DNA from: CALAEC01 sp050692915
GTDB lineage: Bacteria > Actinomycetota > UBA4738 > CALAEC01
Direction: 5' to 3'
Length of the DNA stretch: 25,984 bases
Assembly (NCBI GenBank): GCA_050692915.1
Contig: JBOGVU010000033.1
Location: 1-25,984, forward strand
How positions within the stretch are numbered: position 1 is the first letter of the stretch; each line of letters begins with the position of its first letter. Shown here piece after piece: positions 1 through 10,538 of the stretch. The notes beneath the pieces are model-generated. The model was not told the DNA's origin and did not search any database. It saw only the letters and a program-made list of their open reading frames with translations. The position numbers and the translations under genes are program-made.

Positions 1-118
1 CCACCACGTTGGCCCCCGCCTCCACGAGCCGGGTCACGATGCCGTGGCCGATTCCCATGGCCCCGCCGGTCACCACGGCGTTCCTTCCGGCGAGATCGAA
101 CGGACCCCAATCTGCCAT
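1..118 (-). CDS. SDR-family oxidoreductase, N-terminal part only
   Basis: The minus strand opens with MADWGPFDLAGRNAVVTGG and continues AMGIGHGIVTRLVEAGANVV, cut by the window edge. The TGGAMGIG stretch is the glycine-rich dinucleotide-binding turn (TGxxxGxG) at the start of classical short-chain dehydrogenases/reductases, and the following helix and V-rich second strand fit a Rossmann fold. The ATG at 116-118 is preceded by a strong GGAGGAGG ribosome site, so the start is well supported. SDR enzymes use NAD(P)(H) in the cytoplasm; the substrate cannot be told because the catalytic YxxxK region lies outside the window. The gene is divergent from the 188-aa gene at 328. Confidence 0.85.
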   Translation of the reverse strand, partial: MADWGPFDLAGRNAVVTGGAMGIGHGIVTRLVEAGANVV

Positions 119-242
119 CTGAACCTCCTCCCTAACCACTGTGACCCTATCGCTGTGACGTCGGTTGCCAGGGGCCAGTCGTGCCCCAGCGCCCGCGCCT
201 CCGTCAACGTCCCATCCTGGCCGTAGCCTCCATCTGGAAGGA

Positions 243-309
243 GGGCCGGTTGGCCCGCCCCTGCAGGGTCGATCGGCCGGGTGGAGCCGCCCCGAGCCAG
301 ACGTAGGTT
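243..309 (+). promoter_or_regulatory. Tandem DosR-box-like palindromes and -10 element
   Basis: GGGCCGGTTGGCCC (243-256) fits the outline of the mycobacterial DosR box (GGGAC-N4-GTCCC) at all fixed G/C positions (GGGnC-N4-GnCCC). A second site, GGGTCGATCGGCCG (266-279), fits except for its last base. Their centres are 23 bp apart. After exactly 24 nt comes TAGGTT (304-309), a TANNNT-type -10, which would put the second box near -43. Function is inferred from resemblance and spacing; in DNA this GC-rich such palindromes also occur by chance. Confidence 0.4.
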
Positions 310-327
310 GTGTCCAGGAGGCGACGA

Positions 328-894
328 ATGCCCCAAACGAAGAGGCAGGAAAGGGCCCCTCACCCGCCGGGGCTGCGGGTGATCCGATCTGTGGCCAGAT
401 CGGTGGTGGTGACGTTCGGGCTCCTGGTGCGTGGTCGGGTCCGCTCGCCGCGGCAGAGGGTCGGGGCGCTTCTCACTCTCCCCGACGGGGCCCGCTCGGT
501 CGTCTTCCGCGAGACCCGGATCGAGGGGCCTCGCCGAGAGCGGCTGGCCGTGCTCATCGTTGAGTTCCGGCTCCGTCTCCTCGGCCCCTCGCACCGATTC
601 CTCCACTGGCTGTTCCGGGTGGGATCCGTGATCAACACACCCCTGTTCGCGGGCTTCCCCGGCTTTCGAGCCAAGTTGTGGATGGTCGACGTGGGCACGG
701 GGGGCTATCGAGGACTGTACCAATGGGACGGGGACCGTCTGGCCGGGGCCTACGCGTCAGCCCTGGCGAAGATCCTGCGGCCGCTGTCGGTGAGGGGCTC
801 GGTTCGGTACAGGGTGACCCCCGATAAGCGCCTGGACTCGTACGTGGAAGCGCTCCGACACACGGGCCAGCAGGTTGCCGCCACGTCAGCCTAA
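328..894 (+). CDS. Hypothetical protein, 188 aa
   Basis: I do not recognise this protein with confidence. It starts MPQTKRQERA at an ATG six bases after AGGAGG (316-321). An upstream in-frame GTG at 310 would place the ribosome site inside the gene, so 328 is preferred. The first ~60 residues are Arg-rich and basic with a short hydrophobic stretch. The C-terminal half (GFPGFRAKLWMVD, then GTGGYRGLYQWD and an Ala-rich helix) resembles the ferredoxin-like alpha/beta fold of small YdhR-type monooxygenase-like proteins, but this is only a visual similarity. No signal peptide is evident. It precedes the P-type ATPase by about 90 bp and lies behind the DosR-box-like sites, so the two may be co-induced. 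Confidence 0.65.
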   Translation: MPQTKRQERAPHPPGLRVIRSVARSVVVTFGLLVRGRVRSPRQRVGALLTLPDGARSVVFRETRIEGPRRERLAVLIVEFRLRLLGPSHRFLHWLFRVGSVINTPLFAGFPGFRAKLWMVDVGTGGYRGLYQWDGDRLAGAYASALAKILRPLSVRGSVRYRVTPDKRLDSYVEALRHTGQQVAATSA

Positions 895-985
895 CCGGGG
901 AAGCGGCATCCTGTCCCTCCGCCTCATTGGGAGAGCCGGCGCCTCCTCTGGCAACATAGCGCACCGGCAACCGCGGGAGTCGGTC

Positions 986-3550
986 ATGAAGCAGCCGAGG
1001 GTCGATAGCGAACAGCGTCCTGGTTGGGGCCTTGACCCCGAGGAGGTGAGCAGCCGCCTCAGCCGGTACGGGCGCAACGAGATTCCCCCTGCCCGGAGAG
1101 AGGGCTGGGTTATGCGCCTCCTCCGACAGCTCCGGGAGCCGATGGCTGTGTTGCTCTTGGTGGCCGCGGCCGTATCGGCGTTCGGCCTCGGCGAGCGCGT
1201 CGACGCCGCTGCCATCGCGGCCATCGTCGCGCTGAACGCGGTGATCGGGTTCGTCCAGGAGGGACGGGCCGCCCGGGCCCTGGAAGCCCTTCGGTCGATG
1301 GAGACTCCAGTGGCCCGGGTTGTCAGGGGCGGGCGGATTATGGCGGTGTCCTCGGCGGAGATCGTCCCGGGCGACGCCGTGCTGCTTTCGGCCGGTGACC
1401 GGGTCCCGGCCGACCTCGAGCTGGTCGAGGCGGAGTCGCTCGAGATCGACGAATCCGTGCTGACCGGTGAGTCGCTGCCCGTCTCCAAGCGGGCCGGGGC
1501 GAACGTGTCTGAGGATGCGCCCCTGGCCGAGCAGGTGGGGAAGGCGTTCTCCGGCACGCTGGTGGCCCGGGGCGCCGGTCGAGGGGTGGTGCAGGCCACC
1601 GGCCCGCGGACGGCGGTGGGAGCGCTGGCCGAGCAGCTCCGCCGTCCCCAGGCCCGGACGCCCCTGCAGATCGAGCTCAGCGCGCTGACCGCGCGGCTCG
1701 GAACCATCGCGGTGGCCGTAGCCGTGGGCGTGTTCGGGCTCACGATGGTGCGGATGGGGACCACGGCCGAAGGCATCGAGCGGGCATTCCTCTCCGCGGT
1801 GGCCCTGGCCGTGGCGGCGGTGCCCGAAGGGTTGGCCACCGTGGTCACCGTGGCCCTGGCGCTGGGGGTCCGCCGCATGGCCGCGCGAGGGGGCATCGTC
1901 CGCCGGCTCCCGGCGGTCGAGACCCTTGGCTCGACCACGGTGATCCTGACCGACAAGACCGGGACGCTGACCGAGAACCGGATGTGGGTCGAGACGGTGC
2001 TCCTGCCCAGCGAGGGCCCCCTCGAACTCCCTGACATCGACGATCAGGTGTGGCGTCGGGTGGCCCGAGCGGCGGTGCTGTGCAACGACGCGGCACCAGG
2101 GGCGGGAGATCCGATCGACGTCGCGCTGCTCGAAGCGTTCGGGTCGTCGGATGTCGACGACCTCAGGCGGGAGCTCCCGAGGATCGCCTCGGTGCCATTC
2201 GAGGCGCAGCGCCGGCGGATGGCGACCCTCCACCGTGCTCCGGCCGGGATGCTCCTCTTGGTCAAGGGGGCGCCCGAGGCGGTCCTGCCCCGGTGCGCGT
2301 GGCACCTGGGAGCCGCCGGAGAGCAGCTGGCGCTCACTGACGATGATCGCCGGGCCCTGGAAGGAGCGGAGGAGGACCTGGCCGCCCGGGGCAGGCGGAT
2401 GTTGGCTCTGGCCGGGCGAAGCCTAGATACTGCCCCCGACCCGCTCGAGGACGGCGACCGAGACCTGATCCTCTACGGCGTCCTGGCCCTCCGCGATCCG
2501 GTGCGGCATGAGGCCACCGCCGCGGTTGCCGAGGCCCGATCCGCGGGGATCCGCATCGTTATGGTCACCGGCGACCACGGGGGGACGGCGTCGGCGGTGG
2601 CCCGCGACGTCGGGCTGGCCTCGCCCGAGGAGGGCCTCCTGACCGGCAGGGACCTCCGGGAGTCGGGGCTCCCCGCCGACCCTCTGGCGGTGTCGGTCTA
2701 CGCCAGGGTGGACCCGGACCAGAAGCTGGCCCTGGTCGAGGCGGCGCGATCCCGTGGCCAGGTGGTGGCGGTCACCGGCGACGGGGTGAACGACGCGCCG
2801 GCGTTGCGGCGAGCCGACATCGGGGTGGCGATGGGACGGACCGGGAGCGACGTGGCTCGAGAAGCCGCGGACCTGGTGGTCACCGACGACAACCTGGCCA
2901 CCATCGTCACCGCGGTGCGGGAAGGGCGGGGGATATACGACAACATCCGGAAGGTCGTCGACTACCTGGTGGGCGGCAACCTGTCGGAGATCACGGTGGT
3001 GGTGGTCAGCCTGCTGCTGTTCCCGGGCCTCGGCGTGCCGCTCCTGCCGCTCCAGCTCCTGTGGGTGAACCTCCTGACCGATGGCCTGCCGGCCCTGGCC
3101 CTGGGCGTCGACCCCGTCGACCCGGGGCTGATGCGCCGCCCGCCCCGGCCCCGAGGGGATCGTCTGCTCCGAGGAGCGCGACTGTCTCTGCTGTCCGTCC
3201 GCGGCCTGCTGATGGGAGCTTCGGCGATCGCGTCGCTGGCCGTGGCCCGGTTCGCGTGGGACGAACCCTGGCCCCATGCTCGCGCCACGATGTTCACCGT
3301 CCTGGTGGCGGCCCACCTCCTGTACGCGTTCGTGGCCCGGCTCCCCACCCGGCGAGCGAATCCCTGGCTCCTGGGGGCGGTGGCAGCGGGACTGGCCCTC
3401 CAGGCGGCGGTGGTCCTGCTGCCGGTGGCTCGGCCCGTGTTCCACACGGCCTTCCTTTCCGCCAGGGAGTGGCTGTTGGTCGCCGCAGGGGCGGCGATCC
3501 CGATCGTGCTGATGCTTGTGGTCGAGCGGTGGCGAAAGCGGAGGGGGTGA
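986..3550 (+). CDS. Ca2+-type P2 cation-transporting ATPase
   Basis: An 854-aa P-type ATPase that would pump a cation, probably Ca2+, across the cytoplasmic membrane. Visible motifs: TGES (T160-S163) of the actuator domain, the phosphorylation motif DKTGTLT (D323), KGAPE in the nucleotide domain, and TGDGVNDAP (D599, D603). Helix M4 carries VPEGL (E281), M5 carries NLSE (N665, E668) and M6 carries NLLTD (N695, T698, D699). These match SERCA E309, N768/E771 and N796/T799/D800. The M8 glutamate (E908 in SERCA) appears replaced by His in VLVAAHLLY. The start ATG 986 has GGGAG upstream; earlier in-frame codons would overlap the previous gene. M. tuberculosis CtpF, in the DosR regulon, is a relative by architecture. 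The MgtE gene follows after 3 nt, so they are co-translated. Confidence 0.92.
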   Translation: MKQPRVDSEQRPGWGLDPEEVSSRLSRYGRNEIPPARREGWVMRLLRQLREPMAVLLLVAAAVSAFGLGERVDAAAIAAIVALNAVIGFVQEGRAARALEALRSMETPVARVVRGGRIMAVSSAEIVPGDAVLLSAGDRVPADLELVEAESLEIDESVLTGESLPVSKRAGANVSEDAPLAEQVGKAFSGTLVARGAGRGVVQATGPRTAVGALAEQLRRPQARTPLQIELSALTARLGTIAVAVAVGVFGLTMVRMGTTAEGIERAFLSAVALAVAAVPEGLATVVTVALALGVRRMAARGGIVRRLPAVETLGSTTVILTDKTGTLTENRMWVETVLLPSEGPLELPDIDDQVWRRVARAAVLCNDAAPGAGDPIDVALLEAFGSSDVDDLRRELPRIASVPFEAQRRRMATLHRAPAGMLLLVKGAPEAVLPRCAWHLGAAGEQLALTDDDRRALEGAEEDLAARGRRMLALAGRSLDTAPDPLEDGDRDLILYGVLALRDPVRHEATAAVAEARSAGIRIVMVTGDHGGTASAVARDVGLASPEEGLLTGRDLRESGLPADPLAVSVYARVDPDQKLALVEAARSRGQVVAVTGDGVNDAPALRRADIGVAMGRTGSDVAREAADLVVTDDNLATIVTAVREGRGIYDNIRKVVDYLVGGNLSEITVVVVSLLLFPGLGVPLLPLQLLWVNLLTDGLPALALGVDPVDPGLMRRPPRPRGDRLLRGARLSLLSVRGLLMGASAIASLAVARFAWDEPWPHARATMFTVLVAAHLLYAFVARLPTRRANPWLLGAVAAGLALQAAVVLLPVARPVFHTAFLSAREWLLVAAGAAIPIVLMLVVERWRKRRG

Positions 3551-3553
3551 CCG

Positions 3554-4522
3554 GTGGGTCAGCGAGCGGGTCCGACCAGGGTCGTGGAGCAGCACGTGGT
3601 CACCGACGTCCCGGTGGCCACGCCCGAGGACACGGTGTCGGCGGTGCGCACCGCCCTGGCCGGGAGGCGGTACGCGTCGATCGCTGCCGTGGCGGTGTGT
3701 GACGGGGACCGGCTGGCCGGGCTGATCCGGATGGAGGACCTGTTCGGGGCAGCGAGCGATCGGCGGGCGTTCGAGGTGATGGACCGCGTACCCCCGGCCG
3801 TGGTCCTCGGCGATGACCAGCAGGTCGCCGCGTGGAAGGCCGTCCGCCACGAAGAGTCGACCCTCGCGGTCGTGGACCAGGACCGCCGGTTCGTGGGCAT
3901 GATCCCACCGACGGCCCTGCTCCGGGTCCTGCTCACCGAACACGAGGAGGACCTGTCCCGGCTGGGCGGCTTCCTGCACGATGCCGCCGCGGCTCGGGAG
4001 GCCACCGCGGAACCCGTGGCCCGACGGTATCTCCACCGAATGCCGTGGCTCCTGGTCGGGCTGGCCGGCGCGATCGTGGCCGCGGCCATCGTGGGCTCGT
4101 TCAAGCGCCAGCTCGAAGCGACCGTCCTGCTGGCGTTCTTCGTCCCCGGGATCGTGTACATGGCCGATGCCGTAGGGACCCAGACCGAGACCCTGATCAT
4201 CCGAGGGCTGTCGGTGGGCGTGCCCATTGCCACGGTGGTCCGGCGGGAACTGGGCACCGGGCTCCTGGTGGGGGTGACGATCGCCGCTACCTTCATCCCC
4301 GTGGCCGTGTGGCGGTGGGGAGACGCTCAGGTGGCCCTCGCTGCCGGCCTGGCCCTGTTGGCTGCCTGCTCCACGGCCACGGTGGTGGCCATGGCTCTCC
4401 CCTGGGCGATCCATCGCCTGGGCCGGGATCCCGCCTTCGGGAGCGGCCCGCTGGCGACGGTGATCCAGGACCTCCTGTCGATCCTGATCTACTTCGCCGT
4501 GGCCGGGGCGATCATCCGGTGA
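3554..4522 (+). CDS. mgtE: MgtE-family magnesium transporter, short form
   Basis: A 322-aa protein starting at GTG 3554, directly behind GGAGGGGGTGA at the end of the ATPase gene. Residues ~15-130 form a paired CBS region with repeated 'DxxxxVxxALAxxRY' and 'VVDQDRRFVGMI' type strands. Residues ~165-322 form the five-helix MgtE membrane domain: FVPGIVYMADAVGTQTETL matches the family's helix with the GNxGxQ-type signature, and VIQDLLSILIYF holds the aspartate (D306) at the place of the Mg2+-site Asp in Thermus MgtE. Typical MgtE proteins are ~450 aa because of an N-terminal superhelical domain, which is absent here. Mg2+ (or Co2+) uptake with CBS gating is the likely role; loss of the N domain may alter gating. 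Confidence 0.85.
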   Translation: MGQRAGPTRVVEQHVVTDVPVATPEDTVSAVRTALAGRRYASIAAVAVCDGDRLAGLIRMEDLFGAASDRRAFEVMDRVPPAVVLGDDQQVAAWKAVRHEESTLAVVDQDRRFVGMIPPTALLRVLLTEHEEDLSRLGGFLHDAAAAREATAEPVARRYLHRMPWLLVGLAGAIVAAAIVGSFKRQLEATVLLAFFVPGIVYMADAVGTQTETLIIRGLSVGVPIATVVRRELGTGLLVGVTIAATFIPVAVWRWGDAQVALAAGLALLAACSTATVVAMALPWAIHRLGRDPAFGSGPLATVIQDLLSILIYFAVAGAIIR

Positions 4523-4545
4523 GCGGACGACCGTAGGATGCCTGA

Positions 4546-7239
<2,694 letters not shown>

Positions 7240-7290
7240 CCGGAGGCGACCATGGGTGAGGAGTGACCAACTGTCGGGCGCCGGCTAAGG

Positions 7291-7319
7291 CGAAGGGGCG
7301 GGGTGTCCCCGCCCCTTCG
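7291..7319. terminator. Bidirectional hairpin terminator between convergent genes
   Basis: CGAAGGGGCGGGG (7291-7303) and its exact complement (7307-7319) form a 13-bp stem around a TGT loop. The hairpin lies between the end of the GNAT/synthetase gene (7239) and the end of the DoxX gene (7337), the classical place for a shared terminator. There is no U-tract, which is common for actinobacterial terminators. Confidence 0.8.
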
Positions 7320-7336
7320 ACCACCGGAGCGTCGCG

Positions 7337-7945
7337 CTACTTCAGGACCGGGAACCTCCGGACCAGCGCGGTGCTCTCCCATCGCCGGCCCAGACCGAGG
7401 TACCGGCCCGCGCCGACGTAGGCGATCCCGGCCAGGACGATCGCGTACACCACGTGGTCGTCCAGGAACGGGTTGTGCTCCGGCCAGATGGCGGTCGCCG
7501 TGTAGAAGATCGCCATCCAGATGATGCCGCCCATGGCCGCCAGCCGGGTCCCGATCCCCAGGATCAGGGCGAGCCCGATGAGCAGCATCGAGAGCATGTA
7601 CGCCCACTCCACCCAGGTGGCCCCCAGAAGGCCCTGGTAGAAGTCCACGAAGAACCCCTTGGTGTGGACGGCGAATTGGAGGACTCCATCGGTAGGAGAT
7701 CCCCCGTTGATCCAGGCGTCGGGACCGAAGAAGTCGATCGCTCCGGTCTCCGGGTTCCGCCCGGTGCTGAAGCCGAGGCCGAACGCCTTGTCCAGGAAGG
7801 CCCACAGGAACGTCCAGCCCATGGCGATGCGGAGGACGCCCCAGAACCGGGCGCCCTTGACCGCCTTGGGCTCCCTCTCGACCTCCTCGGCGGGCCGTCC
7901 GTCGAGGTTGACCTCGGTCTTGCCGTCGATCGCTCCGGTGGTCAT
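7337..7945 (-). CDS. DoxX-family membrane protein
   Basis: A 202-aa polytopic membrane protein starting MTTGAIDGKTE at an ATG preceded by AAAGGAGGTGGGCC. An upstream in-frame start would run through that ribosome site and is rejected. Residues ~30-50 (RIAMGWTFLWAFLDKAFGLGF) are the typical first helix of the DoxX/DoxD family with the conserved WxFLxAxxDK feature. Further helices lie at ~120-140, 145-165 and 170-190, with WPEHNPFLDDH between the last ones. A soluble loop with NPETGAIDFFGPDAWINGG follows helix 1. Family members are linked to thiosulfate:quinone oxidoreductase or to redox/thiol homeostasis, but most are uncharacterised. It is on the same strand as devR-devS, ~100 bp downstream of devR, so could be co-transcribed. 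Confidence 0.82.
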   Translation of the reverse strand: MTTGAIDGKTEVNLDGRPAEEVEREPKAVKGARFWGVLRIAMGWTFLWAFLDKAFGLGFSTGRNPETGAIDFFGPDAWINGGSPTDGVLQFAVHTKGFFVDFYQGLLGATWVEWAYMLSMLLIGLALILGIGTRLAAMGGIIWMAIFYTATAIWPEHNPFLDDHVVYAIVLAGIAYVGAGRYLGLGRRWESTALVRRFPVLK

Positions 7946-8044
7946 TGGCCCACCTCCTTTGTTAGCCACAGCATCGGCGGTGGGGGAGGCGGCGCCATGA
8001 GGCGGACGGCCCTACTTGGGCGGGACCCTGGGGGACCTTCGGTC

Positions 8045-8704
8045 CTACTCGCCGGGGGTGCCGGTGTGCCGGGCCAGGTAGGCAGCGGCCTCTGCCCGCC
8101 GGGCCACCTCGAGCTTGGAGAGGATGCTGGAGACGTAGTTCTTCACGGTCTTCTCGGCGAGGTGAAGCTCGTCCCCGATCTCCCTGTTGGTCTTCCCGTC
8201 CGCCACGAGGGCGAGGATCCGCTCCTCTTGGGGGGAGAGCCGGGCCAGCTTCTCGTCCTTGAAGAGGTGCTTTCCCTTGCGAAGCCGATCCAGGACCGCC
8301 CCGGTGACCGCCGGATCGAGGAGCGATCCGCCAGCGGCCACCGTCTTCACCGACTGGACCAGCTCGCCGCCCCGGACCTGCTTCAGCACGTAGCCGGAGG
8401 CGCCGGCCATGATCGAGGCAAACAAAGCCTCGTCGTCGGCGAACGAGGTGAGCATGACCACCCTGGTGTCCGGGCGAGCCGCCCGAATCTCCCGGGTGGC
8501 CTCGATGCCGCTGCCGTCCTCGAGGCGGACGTCCATGATGACCACGTCGGGCCGCACCGAGGAGGCCACCTCCACCGCCTCCCGGACCCCGCCGGCCTCG
8601 CCGGCCACGACGATGTCACCGGCGGCCTCGAGGAGGGCCCGAAGCCCTTGGCGCACCACCTCGTGGTCGTCAACGAGCATTATCCGGATCGGTTGGTCGG
8701 TCAC
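8045..8704 (-). CDS. devR: DevR/DosR-like NarL-family response regulator
   Basis: A 219-aa response regulator. The receiver domain shows acidic D12/D13, phospho-acceptor D58 in IMDVRL, T86 and K108. Each is offset by 4 from D54, T82 and K104 of M. tuberculosis DosR. The C-terminal LuxR-type helix-turn-helix contains AEKTVKNYVS. K185, K188 and N189 match the DosR residues K179, K182 and N183 that contact DNA. It should therefore bind a DosR-like palindrome when phosphorylated by the adjacent kinase, and activate transcription. The start is GTG at 8702-8704, only 19 nt after the kinase stop. There is no clear ribosome site, so translation is probably coupled. The paralogue level (DevR against other NarL-type regulators) is inferred from these residues. 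Confidence 0.88.
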   Translation of the reverse strand: MTDQPIRIMLVDDHEVVRQGLRALLEAAGDIVVAGEAGGVREAVEVASSVRPDVVIMDVRLEDGSGIEATREIRAARPDTRVVMLTSFADDEALFASIMAGASGYVLKQVRGGELVQSVKTVAAGGSLLDPAVTGAVLDRLRKGKHLFKDEKLARLSPQEERILALVADGKTNREIGDELHLAEKTVKNYVSSILSKLEVARRAEAAAYLARHTGTPGE

Positions 8705-8723
8705 CGGCCGGAGCGTAGCACCC

Positions 8724-10343
8724 TCATGACGGGACGCTGAGGCGGACGGTGGTCCCCTGGCTGGATCGGGACTCGATGTCCAGGCGTCCGCCCACGGCCT
8801 CGGCCCGCGCGCGGAGATTCCTCAGGCCGCGCCCACCCCCGGAGACGGCATCCGCGTCGAAGCCCGAGCCGTCGTCCTCGACGACAAGGGTCAGGGCACC
8901 ATCCTCAGGGCCGAGCTCCACCGAGATCGTCTGCGCATCCGCGTGTCGGATCGCGTTGGACATCGCCTCTCGGACGAACTGGATGATGTGGGGCGCATGG
9001 GGGGTCAGGAGTGAGGCGCTCTCCGGGTCGATCTCCACCCTGATTGCCAGGTCGCAGCCCCTACGGAGCTCATCGACGAGGTCGCGCAGGGCCTGGTCGA
9101 GCTGGCGGTCGGCGAGGCCGCCCGGGCCCAACCCGAAGATGAAGTTCCGGAGGTCCCGGATGGCGCGATCGATGTCGGCCACCGCGCCGGCGAGCCGATC
9201 ATGGAGGGCCGCCGGGTCGGCCAGGCCCGTGTCGGCCGCTTGGAGCGACATCCCGACCGCAAACAACGTCTGGATCACACCGTCGTGGAGTTCCTTGGCG
9301 ATGCGCTCGCGGTCCTCCAGGACGGCGAGGCGCTCGAGCTCCTCACGGATTCGGGCGTTCGCGATGGCGAGGCCGGCTTGAGCGGCGAACAGGCTAACCA
9401 GGTCGATGTCCTCTTGCGTGAACCGCCGGCCGCCTCGGAGGTTTCCCACGAGAAGGGTCCCCACCGGGCCCTCTTCCCCGGTAAGGGGCACCCACAGGGC
9501 GGGACCGATGTGTCCCACCTTCACGACGGGCTGATGGACCCGCTCGTCGATCGATGCGTCGTCAAGGAGCAAGGCCTCACCCTTCCGCATAACCGCTCCC
9601 GAGAGCGACCCCTCCACGGGGAAGCTCATGCCGCGGAGCTCATCGGCGTGGGCTCCTACAGCCACCCGGAGTGTGAGTTCCCCGGCACCTGAGGGCATGG
9701 CGATCGTGGCCGCGTCGGCTGCGACGAGGTTCCGGGCGTGCCCGGCGACCAGGGCCAGGGCGTCCTCGAGGTTCCGTCCGGCCAGGATGGCCTCCATGAC
9801 CTCGCTGATAGCCTCCAGACGCCGCTGATGGGCCCGGGCCGCCTCGTACAGTCGGGCGTTCTCGATGGCTACGGCGGCCTGGGTGGCCAGGGTGACCACC
9901 GCCCGCTCGTCCTCCGCAGTGAACTCGTCTGCGCCCCGCTTCTCGGTGAGATACAGGTTGCCGTAGACCCGGTTCCGGATCTTGACCGGGACCCCCAGGA
10001 ACGAGGTCATCTGGGGATGGTTGGCCGGGAACCCCACCGAGCGGGGGTCCGACTGGATGTGGCGCAGACGAAGCGGCGTGGCGTCGTGGATGAGGGCTCC
10101 CAGGATTCCCTTCCCCACGGGGATGTGGCCGATCGCCCGACGCTCCTCCTCGGTGACCCCGTGGGTAATGAACTCCTGGATCAGGCCATCGGCTCCCAGC
10201 ACGCCGAGCGCCCCGTATCGGGCATCGGCCACATCGCACGCGAGCTTGGCGATCTTTTGAAGGACCGCGGGAAGGGACAGCTCGGAGGCGAGCACCAGCC
10301 CCGCCTCCACCAGCGGGTCCCTCCGGGTCTCCCGACCGCTCAT
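8724..10343 (-). CDS. devS: DevS/DosS-like GAF-GAF sensor histidine kinase
   Basis: A 539-aa soluble sensor kinase: GAF-A ~25-165, GAF-B ~190-335, HisKA_3 dimerisation helix with phospho-histidine H353 in KELHDGVIQTLF, and HATPase with N463 (SNAIRH), VVEDDGSGFD and GGGRGL. GAF-A is strikingly close to mycobacterial DosS/DosT: GFPANHPQMTSFLGVPVKIR then YGNLYLTEK. H109 falls at the haem-ligand H149 of DosS and Y131 at the distal Y171, both with an offset of 40. It is therefore a candidate haem sensor of O2, NO or CO, or of redox state. No membrane segments are seen, as expected. Start ATG 10343 has GAGG upstream. It is the first gene of the devS-devR unit. Confidence 0.9.
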   Translation of the reverse strand: MSGRETRRDPLVEAGLVLASELSLPAVLQKIAKLACDVADARYGALGVLGADGLIQEFITHGVTEEERRAIGHIPVGKGILGALIHDATPLRLRHIQSDPRSVGFPANHPQMTSFLGVPVKIRNRVYGNLYLTEKRGADEFTAEDERAVVTLATQAAVAIENARLYEAARAHQRRLEAISEVMEAILAGRNLEDALALVAGHARNLVAADAATIAMPSGAGELTLRVAVGAHADELRGMSFPVEGSLSGAVMRKGEALLLDDASIDERVHQPVVKVGHIGPALWVPLTGEEGPVGTLLVGNLRGGRRFTQEDIDLVSLFAAQAGLAIANARIREELERLAVLEDRERIAKELHDGVIQTLFAVGMSLQAADTGLADPAALHDRLAGAVADIDRAIRDLRNFIFGLGPGGLADRQLDQALRDLVDELRRGCDLAIRVEIDPESASLLTPHAPHIIQFVREAMSNAIRHADAQTISVELGPEDGALTLVVEDDGSGFDADAVSGGGRGLRNLRARAEAVGGRLDIESRSSQGTTVRLSVPS

Positions 10344-10458
10344 GGCCTCGAGCCTACCCCGGTCGACCGGTCCCCGCCGTCTACCCTTCCGACCGTGGCG
10401 AGATCAGCTCGTCGCTCAGCTCCGGCCCGCGTCGGTCCGCTGAACAGCCCTCGACCAA

Positions 10459-10503
10459 GGGGCCGAACGACCCCAGGCGACTTCCTTTGGGCGGTCCCAT
10501 GCT
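10459..10503 (+). promoter_or_regulatory. DosR-box-like palindrome with weak -10
   Basis: GGGGCCGAACGACCCC (10459-10474) is a 16-bp near-palindrome with an AA centre and one unpaired position. Its inner 14 bases fit GGGnC-N4-GnCCC completely. The hexamer CATGCT (10498-10503) begins 25 bases after the 14-mer ends, the same geometry as at 304 and 12502. It lies between the divergent devS and 297-aa membrane protein genes and seems aimed at the latter. The -10 is poor, so confidence is limited. Confidence 0.35.
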
Positions 10504-10538
10504 GACCGAAGAACGCGGAACCAAGAGAGGTGGGAACG

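Noticed and set aside
632..4414. Long minus-strand open frames opposite the ATPase and MgtE genes
   Set aside because: They are compositionally odd (Gly/Arg/His/Pro-rich), lack ribosome sites and motifs, and lie opposite genes with clear family motifs; typical shadows in GC-rich DNA.
8033..8045. GGACC-TTC-GGTCC palindrome at the end of devR
   Set aside because: Considered as a DosR box or terminator; the right half-site is displaced by one base from the box, and the stem is short and overlaps the stop codon.
10359..10370. Perfect palindrome CCGGTCGACCGG before devS
   Set aside because: Short, all-GC restriction-site-like palindromes are common in such DNA; no link to a promoter is visible.
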